A DNA stretch of 64,000 nt from Aquatica leii (Eukaryota; Arthropoda; Insecta; Coleoptera; Lampyridae), in the NCBI GenBank assembly GCA_035610365.1, contig CM069432.1, forward strand, positions 277,921,482 to 277,985,481, written 5' to 3'. Positions 33,743 through 46,002 of the stretch are shown here, one piece after another (positions within the stretch are counted from its first letter, which is position 1; every line of letters starts with the position of its first letter). The notes under the pieces are model-generated. The model searched no databases, was not told the origin of the DNA, and was given only the letters and a program-made list of their open reading frames with translations. The position numbers and the translations under genes are program-made.

Positions 33743-35175
33743 TGTTACAAGCTTTATGTCTTACGAACCTTGCACGGCCAACTCACACAGTCGGAGATAG
33801 GGGAGGTTCACAGGAAGTATGCTTAAGGGCGCCAGATCTGATCCAAGATAACATTTCTGCCTCGATCACGACAGACGGTCCAAACTTGTAACTAAATTGG
33901 GGGTTCGTAATCCTTATTACTCTGATGGTCGAGTAGCCAAAATTAGTTAATAGATAACGATAATTACAGGAGAGAAAAAAAAATAACAAGAGAGATTAAC
34001 AAATATAACCACTTTAATGTGTGAATGTCGAATATTAACAAGAGTATATGAAATTTCTTCACTCATCCATGCTCGAATGATTTCTAAGCATAGTTAACAA
34101 ATATTACAATTTTAATTTAGTAGCGTAGCAAATTGACAGCTATAAATTAAATTCTCAATCCATAAATACTAGAAGTACTAACAATTATCGTTAACAAGTG
34201 TAGAAAACTTTGATTTCGCAGCACATAACGTTTACAAGATTATATCGAAGTTTTAGTGCATGAATGCCCGCAGTATCGGCAACACACAATACACAATTAA
34301 GTTATGTCGACAAACAGCACAGAAAATCTCGTAGTAAATATGTTTTCCCACACAACATGCGATACAGTTACGTGAATGATTAAAGTTACCTTATTGGTAT
34401 ATAAGCAATAAACGTAAATACGGTCGTTAACATTAATCAAAATTCTGTGAGTAACTTTCGTGACATCGATATAAAAATTAAGCAAATAAACTCACCCGAA
34501 GTCCAGTGTCCACTTTCGCGAAGAAAACGTTTTCCCCGCTAGCGGCCTGTAATAAATAGTGAAAAGCAAATCGTATCACACACTAACTCACAAAGAATAG
34601 GAAGCTAAAAAATTAGTATTAATAAATCATTAAATGGTATATAAAAACCCGCTGTATCGAATACTGTAGGTAGCAATTTAGAACAGGTGGCTGATAACAC
34701 AATCGACTGGTATATACGAAATAACATCTCCCACAGTAAGACTTGTCGAGACTCCATTTTCGTGGTGGAGAATATGCCTTCCCAAAATCGTAATTGTTCG
34801 GTAACGGTATTTCTCAATAATAATTAATCTTCATCATTTCTTTATTGAAACGAACATGTGCTCAAAGCGTGGGGAAACGGCTATCAAATTAAGGAGAAGT
34901 TACAAACAAATTTTAATAAAACGGCAGTAATTATCTTACCCTGTGACGACTTAAATACTTTACGAACGTAATGAAATTATAATTTGATTCCCATTATTAA
35001 GGATGTCCTTTGAAATTACTTTAAGACGTCCAGACCATTTTATGCAATTGACAGCTTCACGATTTTGTCGTAAAAATGACAGCCACGAGAAAAAATCGGT
35101 AGAGGGCGTCAAAACCGGAATCTAATTGCAATTCAATATACAGGGTATTCCGTAATGAAAATTTCGTACGTAACA
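33743..35175 (-). repeat. 3' LTR (1433 bp)
   Basis: It matches 38967-40255 throughout at high identity by eye, except for about 144 bp (roughly 34308-34451) that are absent from the other LTR. On the minus strand it starts TGTTACGTACG and ends CTTGTAACA. It contains no gene; a 70-codon frame (34605-34817) is shared with the other LTR and is probably not coding. Confidence 0.92.
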
Positions 35176-35190
35176 GAATTCCCCCCCAGC
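35176..35190 (-). other. Polypurine tract
   Basis: Minus-strand GCTGGGGGGGAATTC lies directly against the start of the 3' LTR, which is where a PPT primes plus-strand DNA synthesis. Confidence 0.7.
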
Positions 35191-37242
35191 AAGATAAAAG
35201 CGTGGAGCGGGGATAACGAAAACAAAAGCTAAAATAAAGACAGAAATTTAGGCATACGCCAAGGATAGAACCCTAAAATCCAAAACCAACCCAAAACACA
35301 ATAACACCCAACCCAAGAAGAAACTTAGATGAAAGAAGTTTTCCCAATTTGCTTAGCATCACCAACCAGATGTGTCCAAGAGTCGCATGAAGCGGAATGA
35401 TACTCCAAAGAACCAAAAACTCAACCAACAGAAGAAAAGTATCTGTACAGGTACTCGTTGAAAGTCGACAACAGTCGTTACGCTATTAAGCAAGAAAGCA
35501 ACGCCGTCCCATAGACCTCACTGACCTACAGTACTAAGCAAACCAAGAGAAAAAAAAGAATTATAAGAAAGAAAGAAGTTTAGACCACGGTCAAGGACAA
35601 CGCCCTAACATCCCTTGAAACCCCAGCCCATGAATACAAATCCAACCCGAAATATAAGTCCCCAAAGCTAACTAAGCTAAAACAGTAAAAAGAAAAAAAG
35701 TATCTAGATGTTGAATTGTAATACGCGGATTTAGAAGAAAAGTCAAAAAGAAAAACTAATGCAGTTGTGCTCAAAAGTCGTCAACAGACGATATGAGATT
35801 TTTCCACCAACAAAACCGAACAGACCCTAAAGATCTAAGCAAAGAAAACCAACGAAGAAATCTCAAGCAAAAAAAGATTCTGATTAAAAGTCGACATAAG
35901 TCGGACTACCAAAAAAAAGCAGAGGGAAAAAAATCAGTAATCCCAGAGTCACAATAACAAAGTCACCAAAAAGCTAAACACTTAATAAGTGCCAATCCAA
36001 AAGAAATCCAAACCACGTAACCCAAAACAAAACCAAAAGAAAGAAAGGAAAAGAAGTAAGAGTCAATAAAGAATAGAAAACTTCACTTGCTAATTGAACG
36101 TCGTGAGTCAGTGCTCGTTGTGTTGGAATGTCACGTTGGAACTTAAATGCTGAAGAACGGATTAGAATATTCCAAGAGCAAAAGAAACCCAAAGAAAAGA
36201 AATATCCTAACGGTGTCTGACAACATCAAAAATGCCGACTAAGCGGAAGTACAGAGTACACGGAGCGACGTTGCAGTCTATCCCAAGCTTCAACTCAAAA
36301 ACAACAAAACAAAACCCCACTAAACCCAATACAGCAAGAAAAGTAACTGAGAAAGAAAAGAAAAAAAGAAACACAGTTGCAGTAAACACTAAAGAAGGAA
36401 GTTACTAAAAAGAAAAAAAAAGAAAGTGTTCAGGCAACATCCCAAGATAAAAGAAAAAAGACAAAAGAATAATTGCCCTAAAGGCGAACCTTCAAAAGCA
36501 AAGAAAAAAAAGATAAAGCAGGGAAGATAAGAAAGAAAAAAGACAGACGGAGAAAGATAAGACAAGATGTAAGTGTCTGATTCGTTCTTCTCTCCGTAGA
36601 AGAAACGAAAAGAGAGACCACCCTTCAGTGCCCAACCAACCGTCCTAATATAAAAAAAGCAAAAACAAAAAAGAAAGAGAAGAGAAAAGATATTACAGTT
36701 AGTCATAGACCAAGAACGTACTAATTGCTGTCCCCAAATTGGACAGTTTACTTCAAGACTCTAATGCCGACGAGCGGAATAGAAAACTCAAGAACAGAAA
36801 AAACCAAATCTAAAAGTAGAAGAGAGAATTCTATAGATGACGTACCAATCCAAAAAGGCCGACTAAGCGGAAATAAATATATACAGACGGAAAGGTAGTT
36901 TGTCCCGAAGTAAGATGGAGAAGAAAGAAACCAAAACAAAAGTACTAGAAACTTAAGCAAAGAAAATAAACTTGATGACAGCAATATGAGAGGAACAATT
37001 AGGTAGCATCCAAGCTATAACCAACAAGATACCGATGACGTACTCAAAGACTCGAACCACCAAAACCGAAAGAAAAGAACAAAAGAATAGCAAAGGTCGA
37101 AAGTCGAAAGCCCAAAACGTGAACTAGCACTTACGACGCTTGCGACGCCGATAAAAAAGAAGAGAAGGATTAGAAGAAGGAGACAGTAAAGAATAATTAG
37201 AAGCGATTGAAGAACGAGATGCAAAAGCAATAGCAGGGGCCT
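35191..37242 (-). other. Non-coding interior of the LTR element with short spaced repeats
   Basis: About 2 kb without a recognisable domain. The plus strand is purine-rich. Related short words recur irregularly: GCCGACTAAGCGGAA at about 36233 and 36859, GCCGACGAGCGGAA at about 36767, and AGTCGACAACAGTCG-like words at about 35463, 35775 and 35886. Minus-strand frames here are hydrophobic by base composition only. The layout resembles large non-autonomous LTR derivatives. Confidence 0.5.
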
Positions 37243-38412
37243 TTACATCCGGAGAACGTGACGTGACCTAATAGGCTGGCTTCGTTGCGAGTTCGAACAA
37301 GAACAATAAAGTATTAACTCGGCAACCTTAGGTCTCATATGAGGCCAGTAGAAATGACACCGAAGAGCTTCCAAAGTGCTCCTAACACTGCGGAGATCAC
37401 AATCAGATGTAAAGTGGTGATCCTGAATAAGTTGCTTGCGCTGGTCCGATGGTACAACTAACTTCCAAACGCAAGGATCAGAAGAGGAAATGCGTACACG
37501 TTTACATAAAAGATTTTTCACAACACACCAACGAGAGAAACGACGAGGAGAAGCAGTAACTTTAGATATCATACCTAAATACCAGGGATCCGTAGTAGGT
37601 CTAATAATCCTAGAAACTGAAAAGAAATTAGGAGGAAGAGAAAGAAGAGAACGAACAGTACGTAAAGGTTTATCACCTTGAGAACGACAACGAACACAAG
37701 TAGTCGAATTAGAAGGAGACACAGAAGAAGAAAGTGTAGAAGCAGTACGAGAACAAGTAGCAGGAATAGCAGAAGAGACGGAAGTAGAAATCTTACTAGC
37801 AAAGACTACAGACGGCTCTTGAACTTTGTCACCAATCTCTGTTGTTGAGAAGTTGAAAGGATCACGAGAATTGATGTTCGACTCTAAACGCTTGCCTAAA
37901 AATATTAACTGTGCGATAGATGTGATCTCAATCAACGCTAAAGGAAGTTGGTAGAACGGCGATAGATTCCGACGAATAACCTTGAGCTGCATTTGCTCTG
38001 AGACCGGTTCAGCTAGCTGAAGGAAGAGATATCGCATTGAGGTAACGTAAGTACCAATGGTTTCGTTAGCTCCCATCGTACGACTGCGAATAGTATCCAT
38101 CAAGCGCTCATCATAATCCAAAGGTAAAAACTCCGACTTCAACAAAGCAGCAACATCATCCCACTAACGTAACGAACTTCGATTCGTCCTAAAAACAAGA
38201 AGGGCTTTGCCAGATAAAACTTCAAAAGCTGAAATGAAAAGTTGATGTTGTGAAACACCACGAGACAAACACAACTCGTCGATGCGAATAAGAAATTCTA
38301 TAAGTAAAGAAGGATCTTTACCCCAAAAAGTAACATTCCAATTTCCTAAGTTCGTTTCGGAATCAGAGTCCGAAGAAGTAAGAAGTGGTGGTTCTTCATC
38401 TGAAGAATACAT
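37243..38412 (-). pseudogene. Gag-integrase (N-terminal) fusion ORF with one amber stop
   Basis: The minus strand reads in one frame from ATG at 38412 to the stop at 37243, about 390 codons, broken only by TAG at about 38163 (between SSLR and WDDVAALL). Residues 1-250 are a gypsy/LTR Gag: WDDVAALLKSEFLPLDYDER and GTYVTSMRYLFLQLAEPVSE. The knuckle start CVRCRSQGD (about 37675-37701) runs directly into the pre-integrase linker TDPWYLGMISKVTASPRRFS and WKLVVPSDQRKQLIQDHH. The integrase zinc-binding H2C2 module (STLEALRCHFYWPHMRPKVA) follows and ends about 25 residues later. Protease, RT, RNase H and the integrase DDE core are absent. Confidence 0.85.
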
Positions 38413-38940
38413 ATCTAAAACAATAACAAGTAAACAAGAAACTAACCAAAGCAGTCAACTACAGCAGAAATCCGCCACCACGTGTCCGACAAAACTTCAA
38501 AATAACAGTAAGTACAAGCAGTATCACTACCAAGTAATTAATCCAATAAAAAGAAAAAAAATCGACGTAGTCGAGTCAATCCAAAAATCAAAGCGAAGGT
38601 CCGATTAAAAGAAACGTAAGCAAAGTGCTAATCTACAGTCAAACTGCAGCACTAAAATAAAAAAGTAAAAGTTAGTGAAATAACTCAGACGTCAAGTCTA
38701 GCAGCAATAACTAAATACGCAAAGCAAAGTAAATCGAACCCACGTAAGACTAAGAAAAGAGAAAAGGAATCAATAAAGCTAGAAGAACTTATGATAGCAC
38801 ACACTAAATCGAGAGAAAGTGAACAATGTAAACTACCTATGAGTGATAGTAATCCTACACTAGTTAAAGAGAAAAAAAAATTAAAAGTAGCAACAAGAAT
38901 TATAAAGAATGAGAAATTCAATATAAGAAAAATCGAGAAA

Positions 38941-38962
38941 TCGAGCCCCACGTTGGGCGCCA
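38941..38962 (-). other. Primer-binding site
   Basis: Minus-strand TGGCGCCCAACGTGGGGCTC (and two more bases) starts four bases inside the 5' LTR boundary and has the TGG start that pairs with a tRNA CCA end. I could not assign the tRNA. Confidence 0.75.
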
Positions 38963-38966
38963 AATT

Positions 38967-40255
38967 TGTTACAAGCTTTATGTCTTACAAACTTTGCACG
39001 GCCAACACACACAGTCGAAGATAGGGGAGGTTCACAGGAAGTATGCTTAAAGGCGCCAGATCTGATCCAAGATAACACTTCTGCCTCGATCACGACAGAC
39101 AGTCCAAACTTGTAACTAAATTGGAGGTTCGTAATCCTTATTACTCTGATGGTCGAGTAGCCAAAATTAGTTAATAGATAACGATAATTACAGGAGAGAG
39201 AAAAAAATAACAAGAGAGATTAACAAATATAACCACTTTAATGTGTGAACGTCGAATATTAACAAGAGTATATGAAATTTCTTCACTCATCCATGCTCGA
39301 ATGATTTCTAAGTATAATTAACAAATATCACAACTTTAATTTAGTAGCGTAGCAAATTGACAGCTATACATTAAATTCTCAATCCATAAATACTAGAAGG
39401 ACTAACAATTATCGTTAACAAGTGTAGAAAACTTTGATTTCGCAACACATAAGGTTTACAAGTTTATATCGAAGTTTTAGTGCATAAATGCCCGCAGTAT
39501 CGGCAACACACAATACACAATTAGGTTATGTTAATTTTCGTGACAACGATATAAAAATTAAGCAAATAAACTCACCCAAAGTCCAGTGTCCACTTTCGCG
39601 AAGAAAACGTTTTCCCCGCTAGCGGCCTGTAATAAATAGTGAAAAGCAAATCGTATCACACACTAACTCACAAAGAATAGGAAGCTAAAAAATCAGTATT
39701 AATAAATCATTAAATGGCATATAAAAACCCGCTGTATCGAATACTGTAGGTAGCAATTTAGAACAGGTGGCTGATAACATAATCGACTGGTATATACGAA
39801 ATAACATCTCCCACAGTAAGATTTGTCGAGACTCCGTTTTCGTGGTGGAGAATATGCCTTCCCAAAATTGTAATTGTTCGGTAACGGTATTTCTCAATAA
39901 TAATTAATCTTCATCATTTTTTTATTGAAACGAACATGTGCTCAAAGCGTGGGGAAACGGCTATCAAATTAAGGAGAAGTTACAAACAAATTTTAATAAA
40001 ACGGCAGTAATTATCTTACCCTGTGACGACTCAAATATTTTACGAACGTAATGAAGTTATAATTTGATTCCCATTATTAAGGATGTCCTTTGAAATTACT
40101 TTAAGACGTCCAGACCATTTTATGCAATTGACAGCTTCACGATTTTGTCGTAAAAATGATAGCTACGAGAAAAGATCGGTAGAGGGCGTCAAAACCGGAA
40201 TCTAATTTCAATTCAATATACAGGGTATTCCGTAATGAAAATTTTGTACGTAACA
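38967..40255 (-). repeat. 5' LTR (1289 bp)
   Basis: Partner of 33743-35175. In the first 170 bases I count about eight differences between the two LTRs, and fewer elsewhere, so the insertion is not brand new. It is followed at 40256 by the ACAT duplication. Confidence 0.92.
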
Positions 40256-40259
40256 ACAT

Positions 40260-42235
40260 AGAATATATCGTATTATTGTAAAAAAAATGTATTGACAAGA
40301 ATGCAGCTTAAAAACAACAAACTCTTTAACAACAGCTTAAAAATGTTTATACGGTTACAAGCTTAAACTAAACTTAACATTTAAACATTTTTTATGTTTA
40401 ATATAGTCGCTTAAAAACAAAAATTTGTTTACAAAATTTAGAAGCAATTAATTTTTAAATAACATAATTTTTTTAGCTGCTAACTTTTTTTGATATCGTC
40501 ATAATTGATTTTTAAATGCTAATCATCATATGAATAGTATAACATAATTGCTAATAAAAAATATTTGAAATTTGTCACAAAATAATAAATTAAGCTTATT
40601 GCACTATTCAAAAAAAATAAATTTTAATTCAACTGGGTATTGAATTCAATTAGATTGTGTTCCTAACGGTACCTTTAAATAACAAAGTTATGTTACTATT
40701 AAATTTTATCCTAAATTAGCAGTAGCATCCCAAACAAATATTGACACTGTGGTATTAAACCACAATTGTAATATTAAATAGAAGTATTAAATTCAAGAAT
40801 TAATTATTTACTCTGATTAATGTCTCTTACAAGTCAAAAGACAATAAACTAACTATTCGATTATGTTTACTATTATTACCAAAAATTTATTTATTTAATA
40901 AAACTAATACGTAATTTAAATAATAGGGAAGAATTGTAAAATAGTAAAAATGTAAAGCATATCTTGTTGCATAATACATGCATTAAATTATTGGAATTTT
41001 ATCGATTTTAAAATTACACTATAAATTTCAGTTTAGTATTGCAAGGTATTTCAATACCTTTTGTATATGAATTTTATTGTATTATGTTTATACAATACTT
41101 TTATAAACGTATTGTTAAACAAATGCATTTCTAGCGTTACCAACAACAAAATTTTTAGTGTGAGCAAATTGAAAATAGTGGTTTAATTCTGTAACGTTGA
41201 GTAAATGCATTGTTTAAAAAATATTTTCAATGGAAATTTTTAAATTAAAACTCAAAAATTTGTGGTTATTATTCTATCCTATACAAAACTAGAACACAGT
41301 TTATATTTATAATGAGATTAAATTCAACTAAATATTTATTTTTTTTTTTTTGGAAAAAAATTGTTGATAAATATTTTTGTTTTGATATTTTTATAGCAGT
41401 GTCCAAATTATGTAATTGCACCAAAAAAATAATTCAATACCTAGAGTTTTATTTAAATGCTTTAAGTAATGCAAAATGTTTTTTAGTGACCAATTTTTCT
41501 TATTTTTTCAAGTGTGTACTTTAATAAAATCTAAATTATTTTTTTGCATTTTTTTATTTGTTTTTATTATCGGGTTTGCAATGTCGAGGTTTTTGTTTTT
41601 CTATTTTATAAACATTATTTGTGTTTTTTTTTCAATAATCCATTTAAGTGTTTTAGTTATAGTAACAATGTTATTACAGTCCACGCCGTTTCATAGAATC
41701 ATATTGGGATCTTTGATAACAATAACCGAATGATAACAGAATCAAATATTCAAAAAAAAATGTTTATTGGTTAAAAAGCAGTAAATATACGCCTGTATTT
41801 GATTAACAGGTTGTTAATTTAGAAAATTAACGAAAAAAAAATTTTGAGGTTATAAATCCTCTGAGGTGTTTAAAAAAGTAAAGTAAGTAAAGGTTTAAAA
41901 TCCAACTTAAAATTTAACAAACCTTCTTTAGACAAAATTATGGTATACCTGGAGAGTTCAATTCGTTTACTTGATGAAAACATTAAAAAGTATATTAGGC
42001 CAGTTCAGAAAATGTCCAAAAAAAATTACTGTATTTTTTTGGGACGCATAGTTTTGATAAAGTGTTAATACGAATTTTTGAAGTTGGGAACCACACTGCG
42101 ACCAGCACAGGTGTATTGTAAAAACTATTAATCGAGGTCTAAATTAACTCTTTTGTCGTAGAAGTTTCCGCAGTGTGTAGGTATCGTAGACAAAATATAA
42201 TAAGTTTGAATAATTCCCATATTTATATGATCGGT
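40260..42235. other. AT-rich spacer, no gene seen
   Basis: Long poly-T/poly-A stretches. Two overlapping hydrophobic frames (41312-41524, 41476-41733) are Phe/Lys-rich and look like translations of AT-rich DNA. No domain, repeat boundary or RNA gene was seen. Confidence 0.55.
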
Positions 42236-42331
42236 GAACACAAGCAGAAAAACCAAGAAGGATACGCAAGCAATATGGTGTGAGAGTGCTCAGCATTTGG
42301 TGTTAAATTTGCCCATCACGAAGTGTAATAC

Positions 42332-42846
42332 GTGCTCAACACGAAGTGTCAAAACGTGCTACAAATTATTTTCATCTCCAAAAATAAGAACACGCTCATG
42401 ACACAACAGCAAGCCAATAAAGCAACAGCTATATCTAATGCATTAAGAGACGTAACCTGGAAAAATAAAAACATGGCCACCGAGAGTAAAGTAAAGATAT
42501 ATAAAACTTGTGTTAGGCCTATATTAGCACACAATATGGAAACAAGAGCAGATACGCGCAAAACAAAACAAATCTTGCGGAAAAATTAAATGAGTTTCCT
42601 AAGATGTATAACTGGACGAACGCTAATGAACCGAGTGCATAATCAACAAATAAGAGAAAATGCGGCGTGGAAGATATTATATGATGGGGAAGAACAAGAA
42701 GGCAAAAATGGAGCAAACACCTCCAAAGAATGGAAGAACATAGGATTGCCAAAATATGTAAAAACAACACAACTCATGGAACACGCCCTAGAGGCACCTA
42801 AAAAGTGGAAGGACTCGCGGACCTCCACATTACAAGAACCAGCTTG
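42332..42846 (+). pseudogene. RTE-like non-LTR retrotransposon, C-terminal fragment
   Basis: The sequence reads ALRDVTWKNKNMATESKVKI, YKTCVRPILAHNMETRADTR, then after a stop MSFLRCITGRTLMNRVHNQQ IREN-like sequence. This matches the conserved tail of RTE/craft-type RT proteins (IYKTVVRPVLTYG.ET....... EMKFLRRI.G.TL.DRVRNE.IR). Only the post-RT tail is present and the palm is missing. It then ends in NIGLPKYVKTTQLMEHALEA. The insertion is 5'-truncated, as is common for this group. Confidence 0.7.
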
Positions 42847-42849
42847 AGA

Positions 42850-43430
42850 ATTGAAGTAGAACAGGACAAGATCTAGTACATTCGAGCAAGGAAGAATAAT
42901 ATGTTGCTTCTTTTACCCTACGAATCACTTCATCAGTACGTGTTTTTCCCATCAATGTGATCAATGTGAATGTCGTGACTTAGGTAATATAGTGCACAAG
43001 TTGTTTGTCACAAATGTGTCTCATGCATTTCCATAACGTAGAATCAAATTTCGATATCAATTTAAATAAGTCTATGAGAAGTTAAAAAATTAATTATATC
43101 AATTAATTTCTCAAACAAATTGAGTCAATGTTTTTGACATTTACAAATTAGCTTTTCGTTTTCTTGTTCTATTGTTTTTCTGGCGCTTTATTCCGTTCTT
43201 TAATGTTATCTATTGGAACATATAAAACCCATACGGTCTTTGGTGCTCTCATGTCTATGTAAAATATTACCAAAATGTTTTCAGTTACAGCACCCTCTCT
43301 GTACTATCTAAGTTTATGAATTACTAAATAGTCTACATGCAAAACACAAAATGTTGTGCCCATTATCATCATCTTTGAGATATTCTTCATCACTATTATT
43401 TAACTGCTGTGTAGAACCGCAACTAGCGAT
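42850..43430. other. Spacer or leader before gypsy-2 Gag; no gene seen
   Basis: No recognisable coding sequence. It might contain the 5' untranslated region of the gypsy element, but I found no copy here of the presumed 3' LTR start seen at about 51253. Confidence 0.4.
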
Positions 43431-43438
43431 GACTTCTA

Positions 43439-43920
43439 ATGCAAACTGTTCCTGACCACCTCCAAGAAAATTACGAACTCTTAATTTTACGTTTAGAAAT
43501 GAGATATGGAAATGCTCATCTTCAACAGGTGTACCAAGTCCAAATACGAAGTCGGGTTCAGGAAGCCGAGAAGAGTATTCTAGAGTTTGAGGCTGACATC
43601 GCTATTGGCTCTTTAAACATTCGTGGATGGCTTCCAAGACATCGAAACGCAACAAACTCTACAGCTAACTCGTCCCAAGACGTTGAATGACGCTTTATCC
43701 CATGCTTTTGAGTTTGAGGATGCAAAACAGGCGTCGCACCAAGGTAGTCATAAACTGCGCTGTGCTGCAGAAATACCCGCGCAGACACAAAAAAGATTGA
43801 AGAAATAGTGGAACGTGTATTTTGAGAACAAGTAGCTCGAGGAAAAGAAGTGACATGCTGGAACTGTGGAAAAATGGGCCACGTACGACGACGCTGTACT
43901 AAACCCAAACGAAGACCAGA
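43439..43920 (+). pseudogene. Gypsy-2 Gag with CCHC knuckle
   Basis: LRLEMRYGNAHLQQVYQVQI and ILEFEADIA (43439-43620), then a frameshift to DGFQDIETQQTLQLTRPKTL NDALSHAFEFEDAKQASH (43623-43740), are typical of insect gypsy Gag proteins. The knuckle CWNCGKMGHVRRRC at about 43858-43900 is intact with all C, C, H and C residues. It would package element RNA. Stops occur at about 43690 and 43808. Confidence 0.85.
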
Positions 43921-44004
43921 AAAGTGCCCGGAAAACTAGAACAGGTCTACCGAATGGGGCAAAAGTCGACCTTAACAACCCATGCCCCGGAAATTATCAT
44001 TTAA

Positions 44005-44310
44005 ATGGCATCGCATATAGAACAATTGCGCAGTATTTATCTTGATGGCAAGATCAATGGAAGAAATATTCAGTTACTGGTTGACACGGGAGCGACGAAG
44101 ACCATCATTTGTCTTGTCCTGACATGTTACTGCAAAATGAGAAGACTAGTAACAGAACGACTTCAAACGGCGACGGACAAAGAAATATCTACTCAAGGAC
44201 AAGCCAAAGTAACCATTGGTTTGAGAAAAACGAATGTACTCGACCATCAAGTACTAGTAACCGACATCATGGAAGAAGTTATCCTGGGAATGGACGTTAT
44301 AAAGAAGTAA
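44005..44310 (+). pseudogene. Gypsy-2 aspartic protease
   Basis: NIQLLVDTGATKTII (about 44065-44110) carries the catalytic DTGA, and EEVILGMDVIKK (about 44274-44309) is the conserved C-terminal ILGxD element of retropepsins. The frame reads through a stop at 44308 into GFYLDIKNDVLKV and the spacer toward RT. The protease would cleave the element polyprotein. The active site is intact, but the frame is disrupted upstream and downstream. Confidence 0.85.
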
Positions 44311-45998
44311 GGCTTCTATTTGGATATAAAGAACGATGTCCTGAAGGTTGACAGTGAAGAAATTCCTTTTCATTTGTTAGAAAAGGCAGTCGTTCGAGGT
44401 TTATAGAGTGAAGACGTGACTCTACCTGCAAGGAATGAAAGTGTAGTGATGGTACGCCTGGATGGAAATTTCTGGGAAGGCTGCATTGGCGATATTGCAC
44501 CAATGGAGAGCTATTTAGTTGAAAAAGGACTACTTGTTGGCAGAACTTTGTACGAGTAAAAAACACGATGCCAGTAAGGATCTTGAATGTCAACTCAGAT
44601 CCAGTAACGCTGAAAAGGAAGTCTGTAGTAGGTCAATGCACGCTAGTATCTCAAATTGCGCGATGCGTGAATTCTAGTGAAGATACGTCGCCGAAGACCC
44701 TGGAGAGTAATTCCAAAGGAAGAACTAACGTGGTAAAAAATAAAGTTAATATCGGCCTATACGACAACATCTGTTGGACTTCTTCTCTTTTTGCCGAAGG
44801 AAGTTGGTGTTCCTTTGGCGAAAAGAGAAGAAATAATTATGGATATAGAGAAAGAAAGTGTGATTAAACCTTCAAATATTCCATGGACGTCCCCAATAGT
44901 CGCGTAAAGAAGTGACCAAAAAAGACAGTTACGTTTTACCGAGAATTGACGATACGTTAGACACCATGTCAGAATCCCAGTGGTTTTCCACATTGGAGTT
45001 AAAGATTGGAACTGTTTGTGGCAGTTCACTGTGATGCGTTTTGGCCTGTGTAACGCTCCTGCAACGTTTGGGCGTTTGATGAAGATTATCTTGCGCGGGC
45101 TGTCTTGAAAGACGTGTTTGGTTTACCTAGACAAAGTGATCGTGATTGGAAGGTCGTTTGAAGAACACTTGAACATTTTGAAAAAGGTGTTTAAACGACT
45201 ACGTGAGGCAAATTTAAAACTGAGCCCAAAGAAATGCCACGAATTTAAGAAGGAAGTGCATTACTTTGACCATGTCGTATCTAGATACGGAGTAAAGGTC
45301 CGAAATTTCTTTGGGTTGTGCAACTATTATAGACGATTTGCACCCGGATTTGTTAATATTGCCAAACTTTTGACCACTCTGCCGATTTTAAGTTATCCAA
45401 GAGAAAATGGATCATTTGTTTTGGATATCAACGCAAGTAATCTGGCCATAGGCGTAATTTTTTTGCAGGTGAAAAAATCATCGCATTTCAGCAAGGTTTT
45501 GTCCAGGCTAGAAAAGAATTACTGCGTGCCAAGGAGAGAGCTGTTAGCAGTCGTCTAGCACTTCTCCAAATATTTGTATTGACAAAAATTTTTATTAAGA
45601 ACGGAACATGCCGTTTTGAAATGGCTATTGCAGTTTTGTAATTTGGAAAGACAAGTGGCAAGATGTATCGACAGACTTTAGGAGTATGACTACGAAATAG
45701 AACACCGTACCAGAAGCAGTCATCGGAACGATAATGCCTTGTCCAAGAGACCATGTCGGGCAAACTGCAGCTATTGTTCGCTACTGGAAAAAATGCCTCC
45801 AGAGAACTGCTATGGTTAATGACGAATGGGAATCTGAGCAGTTGCGTCGCAAAGAAGAAAATAATCCCAAAATAAAACTACTCCTAAACTGGAAAAAAAA
45901 TGGCCGATGACCAACCTGGGAAGAAGTGAGTGCTTTGGACACAAACATCAAAGCGTACTGGGCCCCGTAACACTATTTGAGTGAATAAGACGGTGTTC
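44311..45998 (+). pseudogene. Gypsy-2 reverse transcriptase, RNase H and integrase linker
   Basis: A spacer (VVMVRLDGNFWEG, MPVRILNVNSDPVTLKRKSV) leads to RT fragments: IKPSNIPWTSPIVA (about 44865), VLPRIDDTLDTMSESQWFST (about 44934), and MRFGLCNAPATFGRLM (about 45034). The polymerase box is VYLDKVIVIG (about 45121-45150), where YLDD has become YLDK. LSPKKCHEF follows, then FFGLCNYYRRFAPGF (about 45307). RNase H reads FVLDINASNLAIGVIF (about 45416) and RRELLAVV (about 45535). The linker YEIEHRTRSSHRNDNALS lies at about 45688-45742. It ends in WEEVSALDTNIKAYW at about 45925-45970, just before the TTAA where the piggyBac lies. Confidence 0.82.
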
Positions 45999-46002
45999 TT
46001 AA
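45999..46002. other. TTAA target site of piggyBac-1 (left)
   Basis: TTAA directly precedes the terminal inverted repeat CCCTTTAGTAC. The right-hand counterpart (50403-50406) reads TTGG, so it has lost the match through two changes. Confidence 0.7.

Larger units (their letters stand above)
33743..40255 (-). mobile_element. Structurally complete LTR retrotransposon, non-autonomous, minus strand
   Basis: Two long terminal repeats (33743-35175 and 38967-40255) border a 3.8-kb interior. The element is flanked by a perfect 4-bp duplication ACAT (33739-33742 and 40256-40259). On the minus strand the 5' LTR is followed by a primer-binding site (TGGCGCCCAACGTGGGGCTC) and the 3' LTR is preceded by the polypurine tract GCTGGGGGGGAATTC. 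LTR ends are TGTTACG...GTAACA. The only coding content is a Gag-integrase fusion. Protease, RT and RNase H are missing, so movement would need enzymes in trans. Confidence 0.92.

Noticed and set aside
34605..34817. 70-codon minus-strand frame, repeated at 39685-39897
   Set aside because: Both copies lie inside the LTRs; the conservation is explained by LTR identity and no domain is seen.
35580..37230. Series of 60-105 residue hydrophobic minus-strand frames inside the LTR element, considered as an env-like gene
   Set aside because: They are short, in different frames, lack a signal peptide plus glycoprotein pattern, and follow from the purine-rich plus strand.
41312..41733. Two overlapping hydrophobic frames that could be small membrane proteins
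   Set aside because: Poly-T runs produce the Phe-rich composition; no start context or homology supports them.
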